This document shows positions 43,395 to 51,978 of a stretch of DNA of 64,000 nucleotides, one piece after another. The DNA is taken from contig NZ_CP188040.1 of NCBI RefSeq assembly GCF_049943125.1, forward strand, positions 2,666,001 to 2,730,000, written 5' to 3'. This DNA comes from JAEXZL01 sp049943125 (GTDB lineage: Bacteria > Bacillota > Clostridia > Clostridiales > Clostridiaceae). A model generated the notes under the pieces. It was not told the DNA's origin. It ran no database searches and was given only the letters and a program-made list of their open reading frames with translations. Both the position numbers and the translations under genes were made by a program. Numbering within the stretch: position 1 is the stretch's first letter; each line of letters starts with the position of its first letter.

Positions 43395-43580
43395 ATGGAA
43401 AAGGTAATATGGGTGAGAAGTTTTGAAAAATCGCTAGGTTCAAAAGAAAATGATGGGTTGTCTATGGTAAATAAGTATTTAGAAGAAGGGTGGAAGGTTA
43501 AGCATATATCTGCCTGCTCTATGAGTGATAGTACAATATCAGGACAAGCATATATTGTTATTGAAAAAGATGCTGACTAG
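43395..43580 (+). CDS. Small DUF4177-like protein
   Basis: A 61-residue protein: MEKVIWVRSFEK at the start and LEEGWKVKHISACSM with a final VIEKD strand, which resembles the DUF4177-type fold of two strands around a helix. The ATG at 43395 lies better after AGGGGAGAG than a TTG six bases earlier. Function unknown. Confidence 0.6.
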   Translation: MEKVIWVRSFEKSLGSKENDGLSMVNKYLEEGWKVKHISACSMSDSTISGQAYIVIEKDAD

Positions 43581-43662
43581 GATGGTTTTATGTATTTATA
43601 GCATATAACTCTAATAGTGTAATATAGCTGCTATATATGGCTGAGTTCAAAGGAGAAATATT

Positions 43663-44610
43663 ATGAATGAACTCTTTGAAACTTTTCTGCAAAATCATGA
43701 TTTAAGTGGTATAAGGTCAATTGAAAAAAGTGATTTGCACAATCATTTAGGAAAGGGAGGCAATGTAAGATATATTTCCTCCAAATTGAATTTGAAAATT
43801 GATTTGCCACCTGCAACATTTGAATCATTAATTCATATGGATAGATGGTTTAATGAAAATATAAGAAAACGTTGTCCTTTTATAAAGAGGTTTGAAGCTG
43901 CATTTGTACAGGCATCAGATGACAATATTGGTGTACTGGCAGCAAGTTTTGGACTTGATGAACAAATGACCATCGGAGGTATGGATGTAAACGCATTTAT
44001 ATATGAAATGAAAAGCTTTAATCAGCAAATAGCGCCCGATACAATATTTTTACCAGAGTTGGCCTTTGAAAGAAGATGTGATGTCGATAAAGAACTCTCA
44101 AGGCTTGATGAAGTATTATCCTACAATTGGTTTAAATCTATTGATATTAACGGTGTCGAAAATCAGCAGCCCATAAAAAATTTCAAGAAGATTTATAGAA
44201 AAGCAAAGGAATATGGGCTCAGATTGAAAGCACATGTTGGCGAATTCGGAACTGCCGATGATGTGATGGAAGCTGTAGAAGAGTTAGAGCTAGATGAAGT
44301 TCACCATGGAGTAGCATCTGCAAAGTCAGAATTTATAATGAATTGGCTCTCAAAGCATAAGATACAGTTGAATGTATGTCCATCAAGCAATGTTATGCTG
44401 CGTGTCGTGGAAAACTATTCAACTCACCCTATTAGAAAGCTATACGACCATGGAATACCTGTCACAATAAACACTGATGATTTGTTGATTTTTAATCAAA
44501 GCGTTTCTGAAGAATATCTAAATTTATTTAAGTACGGGGTAATGAATGCCAAAGAGTTGAACCACATCCGTGAAATTGGGCTAAGGCAAATTGATTTCTA
44601 TGAGCCGTAA
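43663..44610 (+). CDS. Adenosine deaminase-family metal-dependent hydrolase
   Basis: A 315-residue cytosolic TIM-barrel enzyme. Zinc ligands lie in SDLHNHLGKGG (HxH), the catalytic Glu in KAHVGEFG, a further His in DEVHHGVAS, and the final metal Asp in TINTDD. The segment GKGG replaces the usual DGSL/GGSL after HxHL, so the substrate may not be adenosine itself. AAAGGAG precedes the ATG. It lies in the accessory block, not with the purine genes. Confidence 0.85.
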   Translation: MNELFETFLQNHDLSGIRSIEKSDLHNHLGKGGNVRYISSKLNLKIDLPPATFESLIHMDRWFNENIRKRCPFIKRFEAAFVQASDDNIGVLAASFGLDEQMTIGGMDVNAFIYEMKSFNQQIAPDTIFLPELAFERRCDVDKELSRLDEVLSYNWFKSIDINGVENQQPIKNFKKIYRKAKEYGLRLKAHVGEFGTADDVMEAVEELELDEVHHGVASAKSEFIMNWLSKHKIQLNVCPSSNVMLRVVENYSTHPIRKLYDHGIPVTINTDDLLIFNQSVSEEYLNLFKYGVMNAKELNHIREIGLRQIDFYEP

Positions 44611-44722
44611 GAGTGTTTATCTAAAGTTTATTCGACTTTTCTTCAGAGGGAACATTGAAATAAATAAAGAACGAGAATATAAGGAGATTGATGGGATATT
44701 GGTAAAGGTTTCGGAAAGATGA
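44600..44722 (+). CDS. Small ORF, 40 residues, overlapping the deaminase end
   Basis: ATG 44600 lies in the last codons of the deaminase gene in another frame; the product starts MSRKSVYLKFIRLFFRGN and ends KVSER. It is basic and lacks a clear ribosome site, so translation could rely on coupling. It may be a relic of another gene. Confidence 0.3.
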   Translation: MSRKSVYLKFIRLFFRGNIEINKEREYKEIDGILVKVSER

Positions 44723-44741
44723 TTTAAAAAGGAGAAATATT

Positions 44742-44984
44742 ATGGATATATTAACTGCAATTGCTGCAGGATTATTAACTATAGCTATACTAAGTAATGT
44801 GAAAATAAACAAGACTTCAGGTCAGCTGATGCTATTAGGTCTAGAGCTGAGCATAGTTGGAGTGGCCTTGCTAAATGCAGGTATATCTGGTAATGATCTT
44901 GCTAGTTATGTTTCTTATTTAGCTGGTACAGCTTTATTAATAGTTGGTCTTATATTTAATCTGTTTGGATTTTTCAAGAAGTAA
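44742..44984 (+). CDS. Small membrane protein, 80 residues
   Basis: Three hydrophobic segments (about 3-18, 30-48, 58-77) and a KK end. AAAAGGAGA precedes the ATG. No family recognised. Confidence 0.62.
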   Translation: MDILTAIAAGLLTIAILSNVKINKTSGQLMLLGLELSIVGVALLNAGISGNDLASYVSYLAGTALLIVGLIFNLFGFFKK

Positions 44985-45086
44985 TCATAATTAAGATGAA
45001 GGGTATTATAGTTGTTAGTAGTTCAACAGTAATTTACTATGTAGCTAGATAATACAATTTAATAAGTATTTCTAGGAGGGGTATTA

Positions 45087-45383
45087 ATTGAAATATCAAG
45101 TAATGCTAGATATATTTTACTTATATTTTTTATGGGTTTTATTAGCTTTATGACCATTAATCTTGTTATGAAAAATAATAACAATGATATACTTAAAGAA
45201 AAGGCGACGAAAGTAATAATAGAAGCACCTAAAAAATCAAATATCCCAGATATAAAAGAAACTGAAGAGGAAGGAGGAATAAGAGTAGAGGATACTTCAC
45301 CTGACAATAATACTGATTCACCAGTTCAGCCACTACCTATACCATCTTCAGATTTTCCTGTTGAAGTTATACCACTATCTTAG
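45087..45383 (+). CDS. Small membrane-anchored protein with damaged or unusual start
   Basis: The frame encodes one membrane segment (ARYILLIFFMGFISFMTINL) followed by a charged, Pro/Ser/Asp-rich outer tail. The only codon in this frame placed properly after the AGGAGGGG site is ATT 45087. A TTG one base later is out of frame and would end after 21 residues. Inserting one A after 45090 would give TTG AAA ATA TCA, a normal start, so a one-base deletion is likely. An internal ATG at 45132 would start inside the membrane segment. Confidence 0.5.
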   Translation: MEISSNARYILLIFFMGFISFMTINLVMKNNNNDILKEKATKVIIEAPKKSNIPDIKETEEEGGIRVEDTSPDNNTDSPVQPLPIPSSDFPVEVIPLS

Positions 45384-45417
45384 ACTATAATGAAAGCAAT
45401 AATAGAGGGGTAAGGAG

Positions 45418-45561
45418 AATAATGAATTAATCCTTAGAGTAAATGATGATGAGGTTTATCGATTTGAGATTAAAGGGAGCGGTCTGATTTTCAAAAGTGG
45501 AGAGTATGCTGAAGGCTTGATTGAAGAAGGAGATATATTGGAGTTAACAGAGGATAAATAG
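45418..45561 (+). pseudogene. Remnant ORF without start codon, about 46 codons
   Basis: From 45418 a frame reads NELILRVNDDEVYRFEIKGS onward to TAG 45561 without any ATG/GTG/TTG near the AAGGAG site (45412-45417). The ATG 45422 placed by that site is one base out of frame and meets a stop after two codons. The composition is protein-like (acidic, ordered), so this looks like a small gene broken at its start codon. Confidence 0.4.
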
Positions 45562-45590
45562 AATCATATTTTAAAGGTAGGGATGCACTT

Positions 45591-46157
45591 ATGAAATTAT
45601 TTTTTATAAGACATGGACAAACTGATTGGAATTTAAAAGGGAAGATACAAGGAAGTAGCGATATAGAGTTAAATGAAATAGGTGTTAAGCAGGCAGAGGA
45701 ATTAAGCAAAAAGCTATTGGCCGAGAATTACAGCTTCTCAAAAATTTATTCGAGCTCTTTAAAGAGAGCAGCTAAAACTGCTGAAGTTCTGAGCGAAAAT
45801 ACTAATATAGAATATGTAACTTTAGATGGAATCAAGGAGATGAATTTCGGTTTATGGGAAGGCTTATCCTGGTCAGAAGTTAAAGACAAGTATCCATCAG
45901 AATATGAAGAATGGTTTATAAAACGAAGATACACAAAAACTCCAAAGGGTGAATCCTATCAAGATATGCTAGAGCGGGTTTTGATGGCAATCTATAATAT
46001 TATTAATGAGAATAGTGAAAATGTTGTAATTGTTACCCATAGTGCAGTAATTATGAGCATACAATGTTATTTAACTAGTACATCCTTTGATCAAATGACT
46101 AAGTTTAAAACGGATAATGGTTCCGTTGTGGAGATTGATACTGATTTATTTAGGTAG
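45591..46157 (+). CDS. Histidine phosphatase family protein (phosphoglycerate-mutase-like)
   Basis: A 188-residue protein with the phospho-accepting FFIRHGQTDWN (His9 region), the partner FGLWEGLSWSEV, and the second His in VVIVTHSAVI. Members dephosphorylate sugar phosphates, cobalamin intermediates or other small molecules; the neighbours give no hint of the substrate. Cytosolic. The 181-base gap after it holds nothing recognisable. Confidence 0.87.
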   Translation: MKLFFIRHGQTDWNLKGKIQGSSDIELNEIGVKQAEELSKKLLAENYSFSKIYSSSLKRAAKTAEVLSENTNIEYVTLDGIKEMNFGLWEGLSWSEVKDKYPSEYEEWFIKRRYTKTPKGESYQDMLERVLMAIYNIINENSENVVIVTHSAVIMSIQCYLTSTSFDQMTKFKTDNGSVVEIDTDLFR

Positions 46158-46338
46158 CTTTATTATATGACTTATTGTACTTTCAGCTTATTTGTGTTGG
46201 AGCTTATAGTATTTTTATTTTCAATCAATATGATACAGAAATTGATTAACTAGAAAGCTAAATAAATTCTATAGCTTGGATAACTATAATGCGCATAAGT
46301 AAAATAGGAAAAATTTTTGTACTAAGGAGGATGAACAT

Positions 46339-46749
46339 ATGGATTATAAAGTTATTGATCTTAATGATAATCAGGTGGACTATATTGAAGAACGCCTAGA
46401 TGAATATGATAAGCAACATATAACCTATAAAATGTCGGGTAGTATAAGTATTGGTATTATAGAAGATGATAAGGTAATAGCTGGGGCAGATGCCTGTATG
46501 ACTGCATTCAAGATACTGTATGTTTCAACTGTATTTGTTGATGAGAATTATAGGGGTAAGAAAATAGGCACGTTATTAATGCGAGAAATAGAAAAAAGAG
46601 CAAAGCTGCTGGGTGCCAATATGATCAGATTAGATACCTTTAACTGGCAAGGGAGAGACTTCTATATTTCCTTAGGCTATGAAGAGGTGGGTGCTTATGA
46701 GAATAAAATCGATGGCTTTTCTGAGCACTTCTTTGTGAAGAGATTGTAA
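46339..46749 (+). CDS. GNAT acetyltransferase
   Basis: A 136-residue protein with core motif FVDENYRGKKIGTLLMREIEK and distal block NWQGRDFYISLGYEEVG. It resembles small GNATs that act on amines or antibiotics, but the substrate is unknown. AAGGAGGATGA precedes the ATG. Confidence 0.85.
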   Translation: MDYKVIDLNDNQVDYIEERLDEYDKQHITYKMSGSISIGIIEDDKVIAGADACMTAFKILYVSTVFVDENYRGKKIGTLLMREIEKRAKLLGANMIRLDTFNWQGRDFYISLGYEEVGAYENKIDGFSEHFFVKRL

Positions 46750-46778
46750 TAAATTCTAGTGGATTAACAGGAGGAAAG

Positions 46779-47288
46779 ATGTTGTGTGATACAAGCACTA
46801 CAAAAAATGAAGAGATTCGTTTAGGTACTATTACCCCAGATAATTGGCGTATATTTAATGGCTTAAAGGTTAAGGAGAATCAGCAGTCTTATGTTCCTTC
46901 AAATGTGGTTATACTTGCCAGAGCTTTTGCTTATAGAGAATATAATAGCTGTGTGTATCCAATTTATAAAGGGGATACACCTATAGGATTATTAATGCAA
47001 CGAGATTATGAAGAAAATCATAGATTATTATGCGTTTTAGAAGAATTTATGATAGCAGAACAATATCAAGGAAAAGGCTACGGGAAGGTAGCCATGGATC
47101 TTTGGTTATCCATAATAAAATATGAAAACAAGTATGCTTCGATAATCCTTTGCTATATAGAGGGCAATGAAAGAGCACGAGATTTCTACCTAAGGATGGG
47201 ATTTAAACATACGGGAGTAATAGATGAGGACGAGGTAGTTATGGAGTATGATCTGAAGGAGAGAATCACACCAAGTGACAATCAGTAA
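46779..47288 (+). CDS. GNAT acetyltransferase, spermidine-acetyltransferase-like
   Basis: A 169-residue GNAT. The N-terminal LGTITPDNWRIFNGLKVKENQQSYV and YEENHRLLCVLEEFMIAEQYQGKGYGKVAMDLW are characteristic of Bacillus PaiA/BltD-like polyamine acetyltransferases; the distal block is EGNERARDFYLRMGFKHTG. Polyamine acetylation is a reasonable guess. AGGAGGAAAG precedes the ATG. Confidence 0.83.
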   Translation: MLCDTSTTKNEEIRLGTITPDNWRIFNGLKVKENQQSYVPSNVVILARAFAYREYNSCVYPIYKGDTPIGLLMQRDYEENHRLLCVLEEFMIAEQYQGKGYGKVAMDLWLSIIKYENKYASIILCYIEGNERARDFYLRMGFKHTGVIDEDEVVMEYDLKERITPSDNQ

Positions 47289-47308
47289 AACCATGAAAGG
47301 AATAAGCT

Positions 47309-47758
47309 ATGGAAAGAAGAATACGCAATTCTGCAAAGGCACTGATCATTAAGGACGGTAAAATGCTGGCAACTAAAATTAATGATAAGGGAGATATCTT
47401 CTACATAATGCCTGGAGGAGGGCAGGAATCTGGAGAAACCTTAGAAGAGGCTGTTATAAGAGAGGTTAAAGAAGAATTCGGATATATCGTTGAACCAAAG
47501 TCCCTTGAATTTGTAATTGAAGGAGTAAGGGGAGAGTCCTTTCATAGAGTTGATTTAGTATTTTTATGTGAGTATATCAGTGAAATCCAGGGTGCTGAAA
47601 TCATTAGTGACTGTAACCAAATAGGCTATGATTGGCTATCTATTGAAAATCTTATAAATGAGCCTTTATATCCTTCGAGATTAAGAAAGCAGATAATGAA
47701 CTTGTATAATGGGGAAGAGACTATAGTCTATCTTGGAGATGAAAGCATGGAGGAATAG
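47309..47758 (+). CDS. NUDIX hydrolase
   Basis: A 149-residue protein with a complete NUDIX box, GGGQESGETLEEAVIREV followed by KEEFGY, and the common N-terminus RNSAKALIIKDGKML. It hydrolyses a nucleoside diphosphate linked to another group; the exact substrate cannot be read. Only four bases separate it from the next GNAT gene, so they are co-translated. Confidence 0.88.
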   Translation: MERRIRNSAKALIIKDGKMLATKINDKGDIFYIMPGGGQESGETLEEAVIREVKEEFGYIVEPKSLEFVIEGVRGESFHRVDLVFLCEYISEIQGAEIISDCNQIGYDWLSIENLINEPLYPSRLRKQIMNLYNGEETIVYLGDESMEE

Positions 47759-47762
47759 ATAA

Positions 47763-48257
47763 ATGATTGTAAGAGAAATTGAATATAGTGATGCAGCTGC
47801 CTTTTGGCAAATGCAGTTTCAGCTGGACAAAGAGACAAGCTATATGATGTACGAGCCTAATGAAAGAGTTAGGAATGATAATTCAATTAATAATCTTATA
47901 AAGAACTCCATAGAAGGGAAAGCTCTATTATTAGTTGCAGAAGAGGATAAGCAAATTGTTGGATTTCTCTCTGGTCAAAGAGGTGGACCTAATAGGATAA
48001 AGCATACAGCTTATATAGTGGTGGGAATACGAGAGGCATACAGAGGACAAGGGATTGGCAGTGAGTTTTTTAAAAGATTGGATTTATGGGCAAGAGCAAA
48101 AAACATAACAAGGCTTGAATTAACGGTAGTGTGTACTAATCATATAGCTAAGAAGCTTTATGAGAAAAATGGCTTTGTCATTGAAGGGGTTAAAAAGAAG
48201 TCTATGCTTGTCAATGGAGAATTTATTGATGAGTTTTATATGGCAAAGCTGCTTTAG
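47763..48257 (+). CDS. GNAT acetyltransferase (paralog of 42284-42775)
   Basis: A 164-residue GNAT with core motif REAYRGQGIGSEFFKRLDLWA and distal block TNHIAKKLYEKNGFVIEG. It is a near-copy of the protein at 42284-42775, with the same end (DEFYMAKLL against DEYYMAKLL). Substrate unknown. It lies four bases after the NUDIX gene. Confidence 0.85.
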   Translation: MIVREIEYSDAAAFWQMQFQLDKETSYMMYEPNERVRNDNSINNLIKNSIEGKALLLVAEEDKQIVGFLSGQRGGPNRIKHTAYIVVGIREAYRGQGIGSEFFKRLDLWARAKNITRLELTVVCTNHIAKKLYEKNGFVIEGVKKKSMLVNGEFIDEFYMAKLL

Positions 48258-48321
48258 ATCCTTTGCGGGTATAGTATACTTTGTTCTAGTAGTACTGATT
48301 TATTTTAAAAAAGGAGATGAA

Positions 48322-49491
48322 ATGATGAATAGTTTTGTTTATGACATTCCAACTCGGGTGTATTTTGGAGAAAATCAGTTTGGACATTTAGGTGAAGAAC
48401 TTAGTAAATACGGAAAAAGAGTGTTGATGGCCTATGGTGGTGGGTCCATCAAGAAGATTGGCCTGTATGATACTCTTATGGCAGAGATGAATAAGTTTGG
48501 ATTGGAAGTATATGAGCTTTCAGGAATTGAACCAAACCCACGAATTGACTCTGTAAGAGCTGGAGCAAAAATCTGTAAGGAGAAAAATATTGATGTAATC
48601 CTTGCTGTTGGTGGAGGGTCCGTATTGGATGCTTCCAAATGGATGGCGGCTGGAGCATATGTTGATCATGATCCATGGGATTTCTTTAGTAAATGGGCTC
48701 CTGTTGAAAAGGCACTGCCTCTTATCACAGTATTAACACTGTCAGCCACAGGCTCGGAGATGGATGCAGGGGGAGTTATAAGTAATCTTGAAACCAAGGA
48801 CAAAATTGGTCGTATGGACCCACTGCTTCAGCCTAAGGTATCCTTCCTTGATCCTACAATTACTTACAGTGTAAGTAAATACCAAACTGCCTGTGGTGCT
48901 GCAGACATTTTAAGCCATATCATAGAAGTGTATTTTAATATGAATCAGGATCTTTATATGCTTGATTGTGTTATGGAAGGTCTGATGAAAACAGTAATTA
49001 AATATACACCCATTGCACTAGAAAAACCCGATGATTATGAGGCGAGAGCAAACCTAATGTGGGCTTCATCTTGGGCTATTAATGGCTTTGTAGATGGGGG
49101 AAAAGATCAGGCATGGAGCTGCCATCCCATGGAGCATGAGCTTTCTGCATTCTATGACATTACCCATGGCTTGGGCCTGGCGATTCTGACACCAAGATGG
49201 ATGGAGTATTGTCTCGATGATACAACCGTATCTAAATATGTGCAGTTTGGTGTAAATGTATTTGGAATTGATCCAACGCTTCCATCTATGGACATAGCAA
49301 AGAGAAGTATTCAATTACTAAGTGATTTTCTCTTCAATCAATTAGGATTGGATGATACATTTACCAAAGTGGGAATTAAGGAAGAAGATTTTCCTGTCAT
49401 GGCGAGGAAAGCTTGCATGAATGAAACAATTCCTGGATTTAGACCATTGAATCAGCATGATATCGAAAATATATTTAGAATGTGTTTATGA
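48322..49491 (+). CDS. Iron-containing alcohol dehydrogenase (butanol dehydrogenase-like)
   Basis: A 389-residue group III dehydrogenase. It begins MMNSFVYDIPTRVYFGENQF and has the nucleotide motif AVGGGSVLDASKWMAAG; metal ligands are the Asp and His of CGAADILSHIIEVYF and the two His of SCHPMEHELSAFYDITHG. This matches clostridial NADPH/NADH-dependent butanol dehydrogenases. ATG 48322 follows AAGGAGATG; an upstream in-frame extension would overlap the preceding gene. It ends with a terminator. Confidence 0.9.
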   Translation: MMNSFVYDIPTRVYFGENQFGHLGEELSKYGKRVLMAYGGGSIKKIGLYDTLMAEMNKFGLEVYELSGIEPNPRIDSVRAGAKICKEKNIDVILAVGGGSVLDASKWMAAGAYVDHDPWDFFSKWAPVEKALPLITVLTLSATGSEMDAGGVISNLETKDKIGRMDPLLQPKVSFLDPTITYSVSKYQTACGAADILSHIIEVYFNMNQDLYMLDCVMEGLMKTVIKYTPIALEKPDDYEARANLMWASSWAINGFVDGGKDQAWSCHPMEHELSAFYDITHGLGLAILTPRWMEYCLDDTTVSKYVQFGVNVFGIDPTLPSMDIAKRSIQLLSDFLFNQLGLDDTFTKVGIKEEDFPVMARKACMNETIPGFRPLNQHDIENIFRMCL

Positions 49492-49511
49492 AGATAAGCT
49501 ATAAGGAGTTT

Positions 49512-49537
49512 AAAAAGCCACAGAGTTGTGGCTTTTT
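49512..49537 (+). terminator. Terminator after the alcohol dehydrogenase
   Basis: AAAAAGCCACA-gagt-TGTGGCTTTTT, symmetrical and usable on both strands; it separates the dehydrogenase from the converging DUF3592 gene. Confidence 0.9.
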
Positions 49538-49575
49538 ACTTTGGATGTTGAATAAGTTAATGAAGGTTTTAATTA

Positions 49576-50289
49576 TTATCTATTCTTTTTCTTACGGCTT
49601 ATTTTCTTTCTTTCAGGGAAGAAAATGCTTTTTACACATAAAAAAGCTCCAGCAAAAGTTAATATAGGCAGGATCAATAATGGAAATGCGAAAGAGGTTA
49701 CATAAAACTCCCATATCCCATGAATAGTATATTCTCCTGCTGCCATATACATCATTCCATAGCTAAAAGCTATAAGAATCAAGCCTGAAACAATCCCAGC
49801 TATATCAATGGAGTTTTTTTTCTTTTTTTCTTTTGTACTGAAAAAAATAGATGCTCCTAAAAGCAAAGGTATACCAGCAAACATAGCACCGATAAACAAC
49901 ATAATATTATGTCTATTAGGACCAACTATTATTGCTTCCTCAGGATTATTAGGATTATAGAAAATTTCTTTTCTACTTCCGATTTCAGGAAGGATGCCTG
50001 TACTATAATCCGTTGAAACCTTGTATTCCTGTCCATTAACTGAATAATTATATATTAGCTTATATGTGGCGGAAGTATGTTTTTTTCTAACGGAATCATA
50101 TTTGTCTTCTGATTCTAAGATATAATCTAAAAGATACCCATCAACCTTTTTGTAATTTTTTATGGTTTTATTATAGTCAATTGTCTCTAATATACCAAAA
50201 AATAGTAAAAATAATCCGCATATAATAGTGATAGCTACTAGTCCTACACTCAAAGTTAATGGCATATTTATTTTGGTTTTTAATTTCAT
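49576..50289 (-). CDS. DUF3592-domain membrane protein
   Basis: A 237-residue membrane protein: one N-terminal membrane segment, an outer region of about 75 residues with the DUF3592 pattern (YKLIYNYSVNGQEYKVST and IFYNPNNPEEAII), then three further membrane segments and a very basic tail (RKKISRKKKNR). Function unknown. It is the only minus-strand gene within the accessory block. Confidence 0.78.
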   Translation of the reverse strand: MKLKTKINMPLTLSVGLVAITIICGLFLLFFGILETIDYNKTIKNYKKVDGYLLDYILESEDKYDSVRKKHTSATYKLIYNYSVNGQEYKVSTDYSTGILPEIGSRKEIFYNPNNPEEAIIVGPNRHNIMLFIGAMFAGIPLLLGASIFFSTKEKKKKNSIDIAGIVSGLILIAFSYGMMYMAAGEYTIHGIWEFYVTSFAFPLLILPILTFAGAFLCVKSIFFPERKKISRKKKNR

Positions 50290-50370
50290 GTGAATTCCCT
50301 TCTTTACTTTTGTTCTTATCCAATCAAATAGAATTTATCGGAATTATATCTTATTAAAATGGACTAATAT

Positions 50371-50412
50371 AATTATACAATATTATCACATAATTTATAA
50401 TATTGTATAATT
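50371..50412. repeat. 15-base perfect inverted repeat, AT-rich
   Basis: AATTATACAATATTA (50371-50385) and TAATATTGTATAATT (50398-50412) flank 12 bases. It lies upstream of the DUF3592 gene in an otherwise empty stretch of about 335 bases (50290-50625). It could be an operator for a dimeric regulator or a hairpin in a transcript. Confidence 0.5.
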
Positions 50413-50506
50413 ATTGGCTTAAGTCTACATAAGAAATTATATAGATAATATTAAAATAAAAAATATTTAGAAAATATCAATTCATTATATCAGATACTTT
50501 GCAATA

Positions 50507-50545
50507 CTAACTTCAGTTTAGGATTATAAACGGAAGTTAGTTTTT
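50507..50545 (+). terminator. Orphan terminator in a gene-free stretch
   Basis: CTAACTTC / GAAGTTAG with inner GTTTA / TAAAC pairing and a following TTTTTC. No plus-strand gene ends before it; the previous one is already terminated at 49537. It may end a small RNA or attenuate transcription of the downstream genes. Confidence 0.6.
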
Positions 50546-50625
50546 CAATTTATATATAAATATTTAGGTTATAAGGTGGTATAATATTATTATACAAATA
50601 TTGAAATAAATGGGAGAAGTATCTT

Positions 50626-50724
50626 ATGGGTAAGGTAAAAAAGATTAGTTTTATACTGCTATTAATATCTTTTATAATAATCTTCCCTTTTATCGGTTGG
50701 TACCATGAAGATTTGAAATTGTAG
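50626..50724 (+). CDS. Small hydrophobic peptide, 32 residues
   Basis: ATG 50626 follows GGGAGAAG; the product begins MGKVKKISFILLLISF and ends YHEDLKL, a single membrane segment with charged ends. It could be a small membrane protein or the truncated start of a longer one. Confidence 0.4.
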   Translation: MGKVKKISFILLLISFIIIFPFIGWYHEDLKL

Positions 50725-50782
50725 ACAATAAGCAACTATCCTATTGTAACTAATATAAATGAACATATATAGGAGATAATAA

Positions 50783-51274
50783 ATGGAGATATTGGATGCC
50801 TATAGAGAAGATGGAACTATTGCGGGCTGTGATTTAGTTAGAGGAAGAGAGATACCTAAGGATTTATATCATTTGGTATGTGAAGTGTTAGTAAAGCATA
50901 AGGATGGAACGTACTTACTAATGCAGAGAGATTGGAATAAGAAAAACTATCCTGGATTATATGAAGCTACTGCTAGTGGTTGTGCATTAAAAGGAGAAAG
51001 CTCATATGAGGCGGCCTTAAGAGAACTTAAAGAGGAAACGGGAATAGATGCAAAGGATTTAAAATTAATGTACAGATATATCAGTGAACATACCCTATAT
51101 CATGGCTATATATGTGAAACAAATTGTGTTAAGGAGTCTATAATGCTGCAAGAAGGGGAAACAATATCATTTTTATGGTTAAACAAGGAAGAGTTTTTAA
51201 ATTTCGTTGATACAATGAAATATGTACAAGCTCAAAAAATGAGGTTGGAGAAATATTTAAATTCACTGAGGTGA
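50783..51274 (+). CDS. NUDIX hydrolase
   Basis: A 163-residue NUDIX protein. The box is SGCALKGESSYEAALREL followed by KEETGI; before it lies VKHKDGTYLLMQRDWNKKNYPG, the pattern of the IPP-isomerase/YfcD-like NUDIX group. Cytosolic hydrolase of a nucleotide-linked or isoprenoid pyrophosphate substrate; exact substrate unknown. Confidence 0.85.
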   Translation: MEILDAYREDGTIAGCDLVRGREIPKDLYHLVCEVLVKHKDGTYLLMQRDWNKKNYPGLYEATASGCALKGESSYEAALRELKEETGIDAKDLKLMYRYISEHTLYHGYICETNCVKESIMLQEGETISFLWLNKEEFLNFVDTMKYVQAQKMRLEKYLNSLR

Positions 51275-51306
51275 ATAAAAGTACAGATAAGAACGGGAGA
51301 GGTACA

Positions 51307-51453
51307 ATGAAAAAAATATATATTTTAGGTGCAATCGTTGGTTTTTTGACTTTTTCCCTCAGCATGCAATTAGTGGAATTCTCTTCAATGTTCGTTATGC
51401 TTGGAATATGGGGATTTATATACTCTTTTGGCAAGCTATTAAGCAGTAAATGA
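51307..51453 (+). CDS. Small membrane protein, 48 residues
   Basis: Product starts MKKIYILGAIVGFLTFSL; two hydrophobic segments. ATG 51307 after GGGAGAGG is preferred to a GTG at 51271 that lies inside the NUDIX gene end. No family recognised. Confidence 0.6.
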   Translation: MKKIYILGAIVGFLTFSLSMQLVEFSSMFVMLGIWGFIYSFGKLLSSK

Positions 51454-51454
51454 G

Positions 51455-51937
51455 GTGGTTAAACTGGAAGTAAAAGGAGAGAAGATAGTTTTAGTTCCAT
51501 ATACAAAAGAAAGATGTCATGATTTTTTTAAAGATTATGTGGCTGACTCTGCTATGACCTATGAAGTTTATGCTTATGATAAGGAAAAAGTAGATATATA
51601 TTATCAAAATAAAGTTTTAGATACGAGTAGGCTTTTCTTTGCAATAGCCTTTAATGATAAGACTATTGGTGAAATCCAAATAAAGCGAATAGATAGAGAA
51701 AAATTGTGTGGAACTTTAAGTGTTTGTCTAGTTAATGATTCACATAAGGGCAAGGGATACGGTACAGAAGCAGAGAAATTGATTATTGATTATGCAATAA
51801 ATACATTAGGATTTAAGACTATTTATGCAGATGCAGTACATAGAAATAATAGAAGCAAACACATTTTAGAAAAATTGGGATTTAAGCATTTATATGATGA
51901 TGAGGCCTTAGCTTACTACGAATTAAGTTTTAAATAA
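51455..51937 (+). CDS. GNAT acetyltransferase
   Basis: About 160 residues, with core motif NDSHKGKGYGTEAEKLIIDYA and distal block RNNRSKHILEKLGFKHLYD. The N-terminus KGEKIVLVPYTKERC is RimJ/RimL-like. The start is uncertain: GTG 51455 overlaps the likely GAGGTGG ribosome site, so a nearby non-ATG codon may be used. Substrate unknown. Confidence 0.78.
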   Translation: MVKLEVKGEKIVLVPYTKERCHDFFKDYVADSAMTYEVYAYDKEKVDIYYQNKVLDTSRLFFAIAFNDKTIGEIQIKRIDREKLCGTLSVCLVNDSHKGKGYGTEAEKLIIDYAINTLGFKTIYADAVHRNNRSKHILEKLGFKHLYDDEALAYYELSFK

Positions 51938-51978
51938 AGCTGTTTACATTATATTCTGAAGTTTCTTGGAGGGGTAAA

